Shown: in pieces, positions 25,525 to 37,600 of the stretch
Layout of the letters: each line of letters begins with the position of its first letter
Position numbering within the stretch: the stretch's first letter is position 1
Origin: Desulfatiglans sp.
Lineage (GTDB): Bacteria; Desulfobacterota; DSM-4660; Desulfatiglandales; HGW-15
Assembly (NCBI GenBank): GCA_012513605.1
Contig: JAAZBV010000134.1
Span: 1 to 64,000 of the forward strand
Direction: 5' to 3'
Length of the DNA: 64,000 nucleotides
Notes under the pieces: generated by a model
Databases searched by the model: none
What the model was told of the DNA's origin: nothing
The model's input: only the letters and a program-made list of their open reading frames with translations
Position numbers and translations under genes: made by a program

Positions 25525-26751
25525 ATGAGTAATGAAAATATATCCATTAATCAGAATGAGATAAATTCAGGACAGTTGAGTGTTGGTGTCATGATGGTAT
25601 TTGTATCGATACTCACTGCCTTTCCCATGATGGCCACAGATATGTATATGCCTGCCCTTCCCTCTATCAAAGATCAATTGAACACCACCATTGAGCTGGT
25701 TAACCTCACAATGTCAGGGTTCTTTTTTGTCATCAGTATCAGCGGGCTGTTTTTCGGTTCCCTGTCTGACAGGTTCGGCCGTAAACCCGTTATTATGGTA
25801 TCTCTTACACTCTATGTAGCCGCAAGTGCTGCCTGTGCAATCAGTACAACAATATATTTTCTGATTATCTCAAGGCTCTTTCAGGCAATAGGCTGCGCAG
25901 GGGGCATGGCAGTTTCAACTGCAATCATTAAGGACTTTTTCCCGCCTGAAAAAAAGGAAAAGGCCTTTGCCATTATAGGGGCATTAACAGGGTTTGTGCC
26001 TGTAACAGCCCCTATACTTGGCGCATGGATACTGAAATTCACCTCATGGCGGGGGGCATTTGTAGTGCTCGCTTTTCTGGGGGTTATCACCCTGATTTTC
26101 GGCCTTTTCTACAAAGAGACCAATACTGATCTATCAAAAGACAGCATCCCGGCCTCGCTTGGGAAGCTGTTTGTTGTGCTTTTTAACCCATCCTTTGCAA
26201 GACTTGTTTTATTGTTCTCATTTGCCCCGCTGGGTATGATGGCATTTGTAGGCATATCATCCTTTATCTTTCAGCAGACATTCGGTTTAAGCGAGCAGGC
26301 ATACAGCTACTATTTTGCAACCAATGCAGCAATAAGCGTTCTTGTTGCCATAGCATATATACGCATTTCTCAGTTCATAAAGCCGCTTACAATTATTACA
26401 GGGAGTTTTGCATTGAGTATTGCAAGCGGTATACTCACCATACTTTTTGGCGGGTTACACCCAATGCTGTTCCTTGGATCAATAGCTGTGGGCAGCGCTG
26501 CGTTTGCGCTTCAGAGACCTCCATCAATGAATCTTCTGATTGAACAGCAGGATAAAAATACCGGCTCTGCCTCATCCCTTATGTTCTGCTTCATGGGTAC
26601 CCTGGGCAGTATCGGCCTTGTGATTATCTCCATGGACTGGAGCAACCGGATTGTAGTGCTTGGTGTTATCAATATGCTGCTTGGCATCATGAGTTTATTC
26701 TTCTGGTTATATACAAAAAATAGGTGTAAAATCCCTAAAAACATGAGGTAA
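25525..26751 (+). CDS. Bcr/CflA-family multidrug efflux MFS transporter
   Basis: A 408-residue major facilitator with about 12 membrane helices. The signature DMYMPALPSIKDQL near residues 40-53 and FGSLSDRFGRKPVIM (loop 2-3, about 85-99) are typical of the DHA1 Bcr/CflA drug/H+ antiporter family; GAWILKFTSWRGAFVVLAFLG fits the helix 5 region. The substrate is unknown (members export bicyclomycin, chloramphenicol, sulfonamides or cysteine). CGGAG lies upstream of the ATG. Confidence 0.9.
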   Translation: MSNENISINQNEINSGQLSVGVMMVFVSILTAFPMMATDMYMPALPSIKDQLNTTIELVNLTMSGFFFVISISGLFFGSLSDRFGRKPVIMVSLTLYVAASAACAISTTIYFLIISRLFQAIGCAGGMAVSTAIIKDFFPPEKKEKAFAIIGALTGFVPVTAPILGAWILKFTSWRGAFVVLAFLGVITLIFGLFYKETNTDLSKDSIPASLGKLFVVLFNPSFARLVLLFSFAPLGMMAFVGISSFIFQQTFGLSEQAYSYYFATNAAISVLVAIAYIRISQFIKPLTIITGSFALSIASGILTILFGGLHPMLFLGSIAVGSAAFALQRPPSMNLLIEQQDKNTGSASSLMFCFMGTLGSIGLVIISMDWSNRIVVLGVINMLLGIMSLFFWLYTKNRCKIPKNMR

Positions 26752-26775
26752 AATACTTTATACGGGGCGTCAGCA

Positions 26776-27231
26776 ATGAAAAACCTGTTAGAAAACCGGA
26801 TGGTCAGTAAGATAATAAGTTTTTTAATCAGCATAACAATAGTGCTTATTATTTTTGTAGGTATTGTGGGGATACTTTTCCCCATGATACTTGAGGCAAG
26901 GTTTGAACATGTGAAGATCATATCTCTTGTTTCCACCCTTATAGGCGCCCTGATTATATTGATTTCAAGACGCTTTAGAATTATGCGTTTTATTTCGTTT
27001 GTAAAAAAGCCGGGTGATTTTGATTTTAAGGTTTATGATTACATAGGGTCTGTGATTATAGGCGCAACTTTTCTTGTCGGCGGGATTACCTATATGCGCA
27101 CAAAAAACCCTGTCCTGTTTTTTGTCCCCTTTATTGCCGGGTTTGCCATAATAAGGATACTTATTTTTTATGTAAACAGAAAAGCAAAGGCAAAGGCCCG
27201 GAAATCTGCTCGTCTGACTACCAATACATAG
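26776..27231 (+). CDS. Hypothetical integral membrane protein
   Basis: A 151-residue protein with hydrophobic segments at about 15-40, 48-64, 95-112 and 116-132, and a basic C-terminal tail (NRKAKAKARKSAR). No family recognised. It follows the Bcr/CflA transporter by 24 bp and may be co-transcribed. Shine-Dalgarno is weak. Confidence 0.6.
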   Translation: MKNLLENRMVSKIISFLISITIVLIIFVGIVGILFPMILEARFEHVKIISLVSTLIGALIILISRRFRIMRFISFVKKPGDFDFKVYDYIGSVIIGATFLVGGITYMRTKNPVLFFVPFIAGFAIIRILIFYVNRKAKAKARKSARLTTNT

Positions 27232-27341
27232 CGTTAAAATATTAACAATTGACAAAATCAACGCGTTATTTTATTACAATTTTCATAATAAATCGAGATA
27301 GTTATTTTGCTGATATTAAATTAAGGTATATAAAGTAAAAC

Positions 27342-27959
27342 ATGGATCGTTTTGCATCAACTATACTTAATGCATGGCTTGGGAGTCACAACCGGAAACC
27401 CCTGGTAATTCGTGGGGCGCGTCAGACAGGAAAGACATGACTGGTACGTGCTTTTGCAGAACATAATAACCTTCGCTTAATCCAATGAAAAATTTTTCAA
27501 GGCGCCCATGCTTGATGTCGGCCTGATTTCTGCACAGCTTGGTTTGTCATCGGTAAAACCAGTACAGACAAAGGATTTGATTTTTACCAATAAGGGTGGG
27601 ATAGCTGAACAGTTTGTAGGACAGCAGTTGAGGTCTGTCCAGGCAGTTTCAACTGATCCTCAACTTTTTACTGGCAGAGGACAGGGGGAAGACTTGGTGA
27701 AATAGATTATATTATTCAACATGCTGACAAAATAATTCCGGTAGAGGTTAAATCAGGAACAGCAGGATGCATGAAATCACTTCATCAATTTATGGCAGAA
27801 AAAAATCTTGAGCTTGCTGTAAGAATAGACTCTAATACCCCAAGGGTTGAAGATGTTGGTCTGAAAACAACTTCAGGGCAACCGGTAAAGTACCGCCTGC
27901 TTTCAATCCCTTTATACTTAACAGGCCGAATCAGTGAACTGATTGATGAAATACTTTAA
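27342..27959 (+). pseudogene. Broken AAA ATPase / DUF4143 protein gene
   Basis: The frame from ATG 27342 reads MDRFASTILNAWL, then VIRGARQTGKT with a P-loop, and stops at TGA 27438-27440 where the family normally has Trp (KTWLVR). The frame continues LVRAFAEHNNL and then hits a stop. From about 27508 the sequence jumps to the far C-terminal part (MLDVGLISAQLGLSS, NKGGIAEQFVGQQL), shifts frame near 27680, and ends with KSGTAGCMKSLHQFMAEKN and a YRLLSIPLYL tail. Intact members have about 380-450 residues, so most of the ATPase core is deleted. The lesions are at least one nonsense change, one large deletion and one frameshift. The family includes orphan ATPases often carried by mobile or toxin-linked loci. 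Confidence 0.85.
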
Positions 27960-28018
27960 AAATAAATAGTATACAGGCAGGTTATCAATTAATAATAGTA
28001 AAGGGAGGCTTGAATAGA

Positions 28019-28426
28019 ATGGCCGAATCAAAATACAGGAAATACATTCTTGAGACACCTAAAGGAAAGCTCCATACCGGAGAGCTGTTTGATGGATTTC
28101 TTGCGAGCCCTGACAAACTGGGGGTTGACTGCCAGATATTATACTCTGTCATAACAGAGGCCGACCAGGAAGGGGATGAAACAGAGCCACATACTCATGA
28201 TTTCTCGCATGTTATGTGTTTTTTTGGTAGCAACCCGAATGACAAGTATGAATTTGACGCAGATATTGTTTTTTTTATGGAGGGCGAGCCTCAGATAATA
28301 AACAAACCCTCAATAGTGACTGTCCCGGCCGGGTTGTCCCACTGCCCGCTTGTTTTTAAAAGGGTTGGTAAGCCTGTTACCTGGATTGAGGTGATGCTTA
28401 CATCAAGTTATGGCAGGGTGAAATAA
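28019..28426 (+). CDS. Cupin-like protein, unknown function
   Basis: A 135-residue protein from ATG 28019, placed 10 bp after AAGGGAGG; a TTG at 28010 is too close to that site. TEPHTHDFSHVMCFFGSNP gives an HxH pattern, and a later VPAGLSHCPLVFKRV gives GLxH, matching the two metal-binding motifs of a single cupin barrel. No enzyme assignment is justified. It stands alone between the broken ATPase gene and a convergent kinase gene. Confidence 0.65.
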   Translation: MAESKYRKYILETPKGKLHTGELFDGFLASPDKLGVDCQILYSVITEADQEGDETEPHTHDFSHVMCFFGSNPNDKYEFDADIVFFMEGEPQIINKPSIVTVPAGLSHCPLVFKRVGKPVTWIEVMLTSSYGRVK

Positions 28427-28499
28427 GTGAGGTTTATGCCTATTTATTATGCTATCTGTTATTAATGAAATTAGAAAGGGGTGTGTATGAAACCAGATA

Positions 28500-31388
28500 T
28501 CATTCATCTCTCTGTTCCAGTGCAGCGCGCACATTTTCTGCCAGCGATTTTATTGAATAGGGCTTCTGGATAAAAAAGACACCCTCCTCCAGAATGCCAC
28601 GATGGGTAATGATATCGGCAGTGTAGCCTGACATAAACAGCTTTTTTATCCCGGGGCGCAGGTTTGCCAGATGTTCTGAAAGATCACGTCCGGTCATTCC
28701 TGGCATGATAACATCAACGAGAAGCAGATCTATCTTTCCATCATAATTTTGAGCAAGACGTATGGCTTCATCGGGTGAGTTGACTGCAATTACATGGTAA
28801 CCAAGCCGTTCAAGCATATCTTTGGTCAGATCCAGAACGGTTTTCTCATCCTCAACAACAAGGATGGTTTCAGCACCGCCTGTAACTGGTTTATTCTCTG
28901 TTTCAATCGCTCCGGGGGTTTCGGAGCCCTGGTATCTGGGCAGATATATTTTAAAGGTTGTGCCCCTGCCGGGTTCACTATATACGCTTATAAAGCCATC
29001 ATTCTGTTTTACAATACCGTAAACGGTTGCCAGCCCCAGCCCGGTCCCCTTGCCATCGGTCTTTGTAGTAAAGAAGGGCTCAAAAAGATGTTCACGTATA
29101 TCATGCTCCATTCCACACCCGTCATCACTGAAGGTAATCATTACATAATCACCCGGCATACTGCCCGGATGCTGACGGCAGTAATCTTCATCAAGGACGA
29201 TGTTTTCGAGGGAGATGGTTATTTTACCATGTTTTTCAATGGCATCGCGTGCGTTAACAGCAAGGTTAGCCAGAATCTGGTCAATCTGGGCAGGATCAAT
29301 TCTAACAGGCCACAGGTTATGCCCGGTGTTCCATTCCAGCTCGATATCTTCACCAATAAGCCTTTGGAGCATGGTTAACATATTTCCGAGAGTAATGTTT
29401 AAATCCAGGACCCTGGGCGCTATGGTCTGCTTGCGGGCAAATGCTAGGAGCTGCCTTGTAAGGGCAGAGGATCTGAGTGAGGCCTTATAGATTTCGCTCA
29501 GGTGTCTGTAAACAGGGGCAGAGGGATCAAGACTGTCCATGGCAAGCTGCGCATGACCGCTTATAACATTAAGCATATTATTAAAATCATGGGCCACTCC
29601 GCCTGCCAGTCTTCCTACAGATTCCATTTTTTGGATCTGTAGAACCTGATCCTGAAGCCTTTCCTTTTCTTTCTGCAGCTCCAGGTATCCGGTGATATCC
29701 CGCGATACTGAAACATAATTTACTATATCCCCTGCATCATTAAAAACGGGCGAGACAGTTGCTACCTCGGTGTAAGGAGCGCCATCTTTCCTGCGGTCTT
29801 CGAGTCGTCCGCCCCATGGCTTTCCACTTTCAAGGGTAGCCCAGAATTCTTTGTTATAAGTATTGTTTTCATTAAGATCAGAATCAAGTCTGCGACCAAT
29901 CACCTCTTCACGTGTTCTGCCGGTTACTTTTTCATAGGCGGGATTAACATAACGTACAACCCTCCCTTTATCTATAATAACCACGCACTCGCCGGACTGC
30001 TCAATGGCCGATACCAGCCGGTCATTATCCGCCTCAGCCAGTTTTCGTTCAGTAATATCATTTATAAGGACGAAAATTCCCTCAGGTATCGGATGAACAC
30101 TGGTTTCATACCATTTTACAGTGCCGTCTGGTAGCTGTGCTGAACCTTCAACATGCTGTGCAATACGCTCAACCATACAGGTGGTAAAGGCTTCAAAGGT
30201 TTTTGATTTTTCAAAGCCGGGATATGCCTCCATCAGTGTGCGCCCTAATAGCTCTTCTTTTGTGCGCCCGCTGTGTTTAAGCGCCATGGCATTCAGATAT
30301 ATAAGTTGCCAGTTAAAATCAATTATCTGGCATCCTTCCATGATACCATCAAGGGCATTTCGATATCGCTCCTCAGTCTTTCTCCGGGCAGCCTCCATCT
30401 CAAACAGGGTGCGGTAATGGGCCTTTTCATTTCTCTGCCAGAATATCCCAAGGATCAAAAAAATCAGCCCGACAAGAAATAAAAAAGAGATTAATACTGG
30501 GATATACTCCCTTATTAAACCTGAATATATTTCACTTTTATCTATTTTAACAATTAGCATCCATGATGTATCAGGCACGGAATTAGCGACTGCAATAACC
30601 TCTTCACCCCGATAATCTTTCCCCTGTATTACGCCATTCAACCCCTGTATAGCCTGAGATTCAATACTACCCTGGTCCAGCGGGATGTTTAATGAAAGGG
30701 CTGTACCCTTTTTATGACGTGCCTCGTTTAGGAAAAGTACAGAATCATTTTCACGGCGGATGAGCAGGCTTTCGGCTGTGCTGCTGTATCCGGGCCAGAA
30801 ATTAATAATGGGGTCAAGAACACGTGACGATTCATACTCAAAAATAAAGGCTGAGTTCGGGACGCGGGAAGTGCCTTTGCCCGCATAAAAGGGCATTACA
30901 AGGTCATAATGAGGGTTTATATTGTCAGCAGGGATGTACAGGTCTGTCATCACGGCTTTCCCTGTCCTGAAGGATTCATGCAGGGCCTTCCGGGATGTTT
31001 CAGACAATCCAGCCTGATTATCCTTTAATGACAAGAAAATTTTCCCATCAACATCAACGTAAAGGGCATCTGAATAGAAATATGACTGCTGCGCTACTCG
31101 CGACCTGGTCATTATTTCATCAATATCCTCTTCCCTGGGGCCACCATCCCATCGCTCAGCGAGTTTGACATAGTAAGGGCTTTCCATCATCATGATGGTT
31201 TCACGCAGCATCACATTACGCCAATCAGTGAGTCGGTTTATTGTCAGTTGAATAATGGATTCAAGTCGGGCAGTAGTATCGTTTAGATAACGCTGTTGTG
31301 CAGCTTTGTAATACCAGATACAGCTTGCGAGGAGTATTATGGCCACCAGCACAAGGACTATCCTCAGCCGACGAGGGAATATTTCCAT
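28500..31388 (-). CDS. Membrane hybrid sensor histidine kinase (Cache-like, PAS-PAS-HK-REC)
   Basis: A 962-residue hybrid kinase. Helices at about 9-26 and 296-318 bound a roughly 270-residue periplasmic sensor, probably Cache-like (DALYVDVDGKIFLSL). Two PAS domains follow (about 340-455 and 458-575). The H-box is RLAGGVAHDFNNMLNVISGH, the ATPase has NLAVNARDAI, DDGCGM and GKGTGLGLATVYGIV, and a C-terminal receiver (about 838-955) has VVEDE, LLVDVIMPG and QKPYS. GGAGG lies four bases before the ATG. It is next to, but not in operon with, the TPS genes. No DNA-binding partner is adjacent, so phosphotransfer to a separate regulator is likely. Confidence 0.9.
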   Translation of the reverse strand: MEIFPRRLRIVLVLVAIILLASCIWYYKAAQQRYLNDTTARLESIIQLTINRLTDWRNVMLRETIMMMESPYYVKLAERWDGGPREEDIDEIMTRSRVAQQSYFYSDALYVDVDGKIFLSLKDNQAGLSETSRKALHESFRTGKAVMTDLYIPADNINPHYDLVMPFYAGKGTSRVPNSAFIFEYESSRVLDPIINFWPGYSSTAESLLIRRENDSVLFLNEARHKKGTALSLNIPLDQGSIESQAIQGLNGVIQGKDYRGEEVIAVANSVPDTSWMLIVKIDKSEIYSGLIREYIPVLISFLFLVGLIFLILGIFWQRNEKAHYRTLFEMEAARRKTEERYRNALDGIMEGCQIIDFNWQLIYLNAMALKHSGRTKEELLGRTLMEAYPGFEKSKTFEAFTTCMVERIAQHVEGSAQLPDGTVKWYETSVHPIPEGIFVLINDITERKLAEADNDRLVSAIEQSGECVVIIDKGRVVRYVNPAYEKVTGRTREEVIGRRLDSDLNENNTYNKEFWATLESGKPWGGRLEDRRKDGAPYTEVATVSPVFNDAGDIVNYVSVSRDITGYLELQKEKERLQDQVLQIQKMESVGRLAGGVAHDFNNMLNVISGHAQLAMDSLDPSAPVYRHLSEIYKASLRSSALTRQLLAFARKQTIAPRVLDLNITLGNMLTMLQRLIGEDIELEWNTGHNLWPVRIDPAQIDQILANLAVNARDAIEKHGKITISLENIVLDEDYCRQHPGSMPGDYVMITFSDDGCGMEHDIREHLFEPFFTTKTDGKGTGLGLATVYGIVKQNDGFISVYSEPGRGTTFKIYLPRYQGSETPGAIETENKPVTGGAETILVVEDEKTVLDLTKDMLERLGYHVIAVNSPDEAIRLAQNYDGKIDLLLVDVIMPGMTGRDLSEHLANLRPGIKKLFMSGYTADIITHRGILEEGVFFIQKPYSIKSLAENVRAALEQRDE

Positions 31389-31617
31389 TTAACCTCCATC
31401 TAAAATCTATATACATTCAGATTTTTCTGTCAGCATTACCAGCGATGAATCATAATTTTAAATAAAATATAGGGGGATCAATATATTATGTCAATTTAAA
31501 TCCATTTCATTGTCTGTAAAAATAGCATGAGAATTTATGGGTTTACTAAAGAAAACTCGCATATCGTATCCTCAATAGCGGTGATAATTTTGTATTATAC
31601 TAGCGGAACATATGTCC

Positions 31618-31646
31618 CCCGTTCCTATGGAAACCACAGGAACGGG
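31618..31646 (-). terminator. 13-bp hairpin downstream of tpsA
   Basis: CCCGTTCCTATGG and CCACAGGAACGGG (one A-C mismatch) around an AAA loop, 12 bp past the TpsA stop. No T-run follows on the minus strand, so it may be Rho-independent only weakly, or a 3' stabiliser. Confidence 0.55.
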
Positions 31647-31657
31647 TGACAAAAGCC

Positions 31658-34600
31658 TTATATTGCATGAGGCCTTTTTACTATTACTACTCCCCTGATA
31701 TTATCCGACTTTTCCTTTATCTCTTTCTCAACTACAGCAATACCCATAAGGATAATCTTTTCGATATCCACACCACCATGAGATGAAGAGAAGCTGATCA
31801 CCATATATCCCTCATCAGTAATACCAGCGGTATACTGAACAGACATTCCATCCTGCAGGTTAAGTGTAAAGGGATATTGCTTTTCAGGCATCCTGTATCT
31901 GGTAAGCACTTCCATTTCCACACTGTTATTTGGGGCAGCCGATAACGCCTGATTATCCTTGCTTATTGTGTAGTTATTGATCCAGACCGGGTCAGCGGGC
32001 CCAATCTGCTCAAAAACAGGCATTGAATTAATGATGGTTTTTATTTCGCCAGATGAAGCTCCTCCGCTATTCATGATGCTCCCGCCTTCTGGACCAGGCA
32101 TAAAGCTTATTATTGTGCTTCCACTTTCTGATGAGAGTGAAAATGCACCGGTTTCTGTAATGTTAAGGGACATAACCTCAAATCCGGCATAACCGGCCAT
32201 TGCCGAACTGCCTGCTCCCGGCCCCAGCAAAGAGGTAAAGGAACCTCCTGATATAGAGGCGTGATCCTGGCCGGTACTGTTAATGCCGTTTTGTCTGTCT
32301 CTCGAAACCATGTCAATTTCCACATTCGTTTCACTGATAATTGCAAGTTGACCGCTTAAAAAGTTAATATCATAGTTATTCGAGGTCAGACCAAAAGGCT
32401 CGATATCATACAGGCCGGGATTAACTGCCCCCTGACTTGTCCCGCCATATTCAAGTATTCCATTCAGTATAGCATTTGTCTCATTATTGACAAAACCGGT
32501 ATATGTTACTCCGTTACCTCCGCTGTATGTAACATTATTGAAAACCCTGGTATCATCACTGGCAGTTACAGTCAGCAGGGCAGGTGCAATATTAGCAGTG
32601 GTCGTAGATGTGGTATTTTGCAGGTTGTAGTTTGCTGAATCGATTCCTGAAAGGTTGATATCTGTTACATCTATGGTTTTTCCAATCCCTGCATCTTTGT
32701 CTGTAAAAGCTGCACTCTGGATAAAGTTTACAATATCGCCCGCTATAACATCAGCAGAATAGGCTGCTACCTGGGCATTTGTAGTACCATCATACACCTT
32801 GTCTATTCCGGTGTAGGTGGCGGTCAATGATTTTTGTGTAATGTTTGCAGTAGTGGTTGCCTGATCAGTTATTGAGTAGTTACCTAAATCTGTTCCGCCA
32901 TAACTGCTGGTAAGTGTAACAGTCTTTCCGGTTCCTACGTTTTTGTTATCAAACAGACCTGAAGCAGAGACAGTCACCGTGTCTCCTGCCAGCCATCCTG
33001 ATGCGCCGGTGGTGTCTACTGTTGCTGTGGTATTTGCGTCATAGACCTTGTTTGCAGCAGTAATACCTGAGATATTTATTGCCCTCTGGGTTATGTTAGC
33101 TGTTGTTGTGGCCTGATCAGTAATAGAGTAGTTTCCTGCGTCCGCTCCACCATAACTGCTTGTCAGGTTAATTGTCTTTCCTGCACCCACGTCTTTATTA
33201 TCAAACAGGCCGGATGCGGAGACAGTCACTGTGTCTCCTGCCAGCCAGCCTGCTGCACTGGTGGTATCTACTGTTGCAGTGGTATTTGCATCATAGACCT
33301 TGTTTGCGGCTGTAATACCTGAGATATTTATTGCCCTCTGGGTTATGTTAGCTGTTGTTGTGGCCTGATCTGTAATAGAGTAGTTACCCGTGTCCGCTCC
33401 ACCATAACTGCTTGTCAGGTTAATTGTCTTTCCTGCACCCACGTCTTTATTATCAAACAGGCCGGATGCAGAGACAGTCACAGTGTCCCCTGCCAGCCAC
33501 CCTGCTGCGCCGGTAGTGTCAACTGTTGCTGTTCTATTTGCATCATAGACCTTGTTTTCGGCGGTAATACCGGAAATGGTGATTGCCCTCTGGGTTATGT
33601 TTGCTGTTGTGGTTGCCTGATCAGTAATAGAGTAGTTACCCGAATCTGCCCCGCCATATGTGCTGGTCAGGGTAACAGTCTTACCTGTTCCCACATTTTT
33701 ATTATCAAACAGACCTGATGCAGAGACAGTCACAGTGTCCCCTGCCAGCCACCCTGTTGCGCCGGTAGTGTCAACTGTTGCTGTTCTATTTGCATCATAG
33801 ACCTTGTTTGCAGCAGTAATACCTGAGATATTTATTGGCCTCTGGGTTATGTCTGCTGTTGTGGTTGCCTGATTAGTAATAGAGTAGTTTCCTAAATCTG
33901 TTCCGCCATAACTACTGGTAAGTGTAACAGTCTTTCCTGTACCCACGTTTTTGTTATCAAACAGACCGGATGCAGAGACAGTCACTGTATCTCCGACTAT
34001 CCAGCCTGCTGCACCGGTAGTGTCTACAGTTGCTGTGGTATTGGTATCATAGACCTTGTTCGTAGCGGTAATACCGGAAATGGTGATTGCCCTCTGGGTT
34101 ATGTCTGCTGTTGTGGTTGCCTGATTAGTAATAGAGTAGTTACCCGCGTCCGCTCCACCATAACTGCTTGTCAGGTTAACTGTCTTTCCTGTCCCTACGT
34201 CTTTATTTTCAAACAGACCGGAAGCAGAGACAGTCACTGCGTCACCTGCCAGCCAGCCTGCTGCGCTGGTGGTGTCTACTGTTGCTGTGGTATTGGCGTC
34301 ATAGACCTTGTTTGCGGCTGTTATACCTGAGATGGTGATTAGCCTTTGGGTTATATTAGCTGTTGTGGTTGCTTGATCAGTAATGGAGTAGTTCCCTAAA
34401 TCACCACCGCCATAGCTGCTTGTAAGGTTTACTGTCTTGCCTGTACCAACGTTTTTATTATCAAACAGACCTGATGCAGAGACAGTAACTGTATCCCCTG
34501 CCAGCCAGCCTGCTGCGCCAGTGGTATCTACTGTTGCTGTGGTATTTGCATCATAGACCTTGTTCGTAGCGGTAATACCTGAGATAGTTATTGACCTCTG

Positions 34601-37600
34601 ATTAACCGTCAGTTCATCAGTGCTTCCGGCATTGTCTGAAAAGCCATAGCCGAGGCTGTTGGTGAGTCCACTGCTGTAAATAATGTCGTGAGTTCCGACG
34701 GTTGCATAGCCCGCGGTTGATAAGGTACCGCTCAATGTCCATGTCACGGTTCCAGATGTACTAGTGGAACTGTCGCCGTTCAAGTAACCGGAGTGGGTAT
34801 AGACGCTGCCAGGACCTGATCCATAGGTGACCGTCTGTCCGCTGCTCGGGGTGACAGTAATGATGGGTTGTTCACGGTATATGGCATTGAGCCCAGTGTT
34901 AAGAGCTGTCCAGCCGCCTGATGAAAAGTCTGTAGTTTCATCTGCGTTATACCTGAATCTGCCGCTTCCTGAACCCACAAGTGCTGCAAGGCCGGTGCTG
35001 TCAGAAACATCCCCTGAATAAAGTTTTGCAGTGCCTCCCGCTCCAAAGTTTATTGAGCCGCCACTGATGAGGATATTTCCGCCGGTTGATGTGCCTGCTG
35101 CTGTATTTTTACCTGCATTGAGCGAGATGGCGTCGGCTGTGGCATTAGTTGTGGTAACCACACTGGTCAGTGAAAGGTCGCCGGTTAATGTTGCGATATC
35201 AATTTCTCCATCCACATTAATTGAACTGAGTGTCATCGTGTTACTGTCAATAATCGAAACATTATTTCCAGATGTGACTGACACTGCGCCATTAAAGTTA
35301 TTACCGACATTGCTGAGAGTAATGTTGTTTGCACTGCCCGCTGTGATAGCTGTGTTACCAATAATGTTAAGCGCGGCGGTCTGAGAGACTGCGCCGTTTC
35401 CGGTCAGGGTCAGATTTTCATTTGCAGTCACAGCTCCATTGATTGCGATGTTGGAATTGTTAATTAGTGTGATGTTGTCATTAAAAGTAGTCGCGCTGCC
35501 AACTGTGGTAGCACCGGATGTTGCATTGCCGATAGTGATGTCTGAAAACCCGTTCGTAAAATTGGTGAAAAAATAACTGGAGGCAATGTCCAGGGTGTTG
35601 GCACCGGTAGTGCCGATATTAATCGCTCGGCCTGCGGTGTAAGGTTCGATGGCCAGGGTTCCGTTGCCGGAGAGTGTAGTGCCATTTTGAATGCTGAGAG
35701 TATTGGCCGTGATCGATATATCGCCAGTTCCAGCATTAATACTTTTATTGTTGCTTCCGGTATAAAGTTCTACGTTGTTTGGCGAAACCATCGTGATATC
35801 ACCACCACTCGTCGAGGCATTAAGTGAGACACTGATACCCTTGCTTGTATCTGCTGTGTTCTCACCATAAAAGCTTATGCCTCCTGGCCCGGATGTTATT
35901 CGGGTATATCGATTATTTAATTGTGAGCTGTTAAGACCGCTTCTTCCAGATGCGCTACTTATGCCACTCATGCTAATAGTGTTCGCATTGATATCTAAAT
36001 AACTGCCTTCAGCTACACCGGCAATCCATGCGGATAATTCAATGGCATTATATGAGGAGGATTCACCTATCATAGTCAGGGTACCGCTTCCGGCATCTAA
36101 TACTCCGCTATGAGAGTAGTTTATCCCCATTCCAACACCACCACCCGAAGATTTGCCTTTTATAAAGATATCTCCGCCATCAGACAAGATGGTTGTTCCA
36201 GCAGTTGCAGCACCATTCAATCTACCGATACTGACTCCGCTTATATCTGATGTGGCCGAAGTCGCAAACCCATCAGGTCTGCCATCGCTATTGCCATCTG
36301 CCCCACCAGCCATCACAATATCACCGCCGTTGGTATCAATTGCGCTGCCATCGTAAAGGAAGATGTAACCATCGTTATTAGCATCCGCATCCGCCCACAG
36401 TGTCAGATGCGCAGTCTGGTCCATGCCGCCTGTGACGGTTGCCTCGCTGTTGGTCGTGATATTTCCGGCTGTCTTCAACGTCAGCGGATCGTTGTAAGTC
36501 AGCGCTGTGTTGCCGATGTTTATATTGCCGGCATTGGCGCTGCCAATGGTGATGCTGGAAAAGCCATTCGTAAAGTTGGTAGAGAAGTAACTTGCAGGAA
36601 GGCTTAAAGTCCCTGTGCCGCCTGCAATACCGATTGTGTTTAATGCGGTGTATGGTTGAATTAGGAGCTTACCGGCGCTTGACAGGGCAAAAGACCCGCC
36701 CAAATCCGCTGTGTCGCCGGTGAGCGTAATATCACTCGTGGAGGCCGTCACATCTGTTCCTGCCTTATAGCCTATGGTAAAGCTATCCCCGCCATAAAAA
36801 CTCTTTTGATCTGAGGTGTTTGTAACCACCCCTGTAAAATTTATTGGGCCGCTGTTGGCTAGCACGTTAGCATTATTCATCTGAAAACCCGGGCTGTAGG
36901 GGGCAGTACCACCCTTCCCAATAAGAGTAATGCCTCCCCCGCCTGTTGACTGAATAGTCCCATTTATTGGCATATTGATACCAATAGCCGCTGAATCGGG
37001 ACTTACAGCTGAAGATGCATCACCTGTAATAGTAATAGCGTCTGCTCCTGCATTTGTTGATTTGATGTTTACAGCCGCCGCCATAGAAACCGCCTGTGAA
37101 TTCAGGCCTTCGCCACTTCCTCTTGATATTCCATCAATAACTATTTTACCAGTTCCCGCATCGATTGTGCCGCCTCTAAAATAGACACCTGCGGCAAAAT
37201 TGCTGGGTGCATCATAACCTTTTCCATAAAGATTAATATTGCCGCCTGATGAGGTCAGGTTGGTCGCATTTGACATCTCTATGCCACCCCGATATGACCA
37301 TTCGCCACCTATATATGTGCCATCACTAACTGCATAACCGTTTCCAACTGTCAGTAAGCCAGCCCCTTCGTATGGTGTCCATTGTGCGGTGCCTGAACCG
37401 CCACCCATCCATATGCCTCCCCCATTTGTAGAAATGCTGTTTGTCCCAGCAAAATAAATGTGACCGCTGTCAGAACCATCACTGTCAGACCACATAATGG
37501 TGTTAAGCCTACCAGACGATGAACTTATTAAACTGCCGGATTCCATAATAATGCTGCGGGTTGTTTTGATAGTTAAATCTGCATCTGCCCCTGTTGCGTT

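Noticed and set aside
27246-27260. TTGACAAAATCAAC as a further CRP/FNR-type site
   Set aside because: The second half is offset by one base and does not form the symmetric GTCAA arm.
27435-27445. UGA after the P-loop Lys-Thr as a second selenocysteine codon
   Set aside because: Homologs are expected to have Trp, not Cys; no hairpin follows; the rest of the gene has a deletion and frameshifts.
32834-34597. Regular 252-bp repeats as a CRISPR-like array
   Set aside because: Units are contiguous, in frame and code for YDG domains; there are no spacers and no cas genes.
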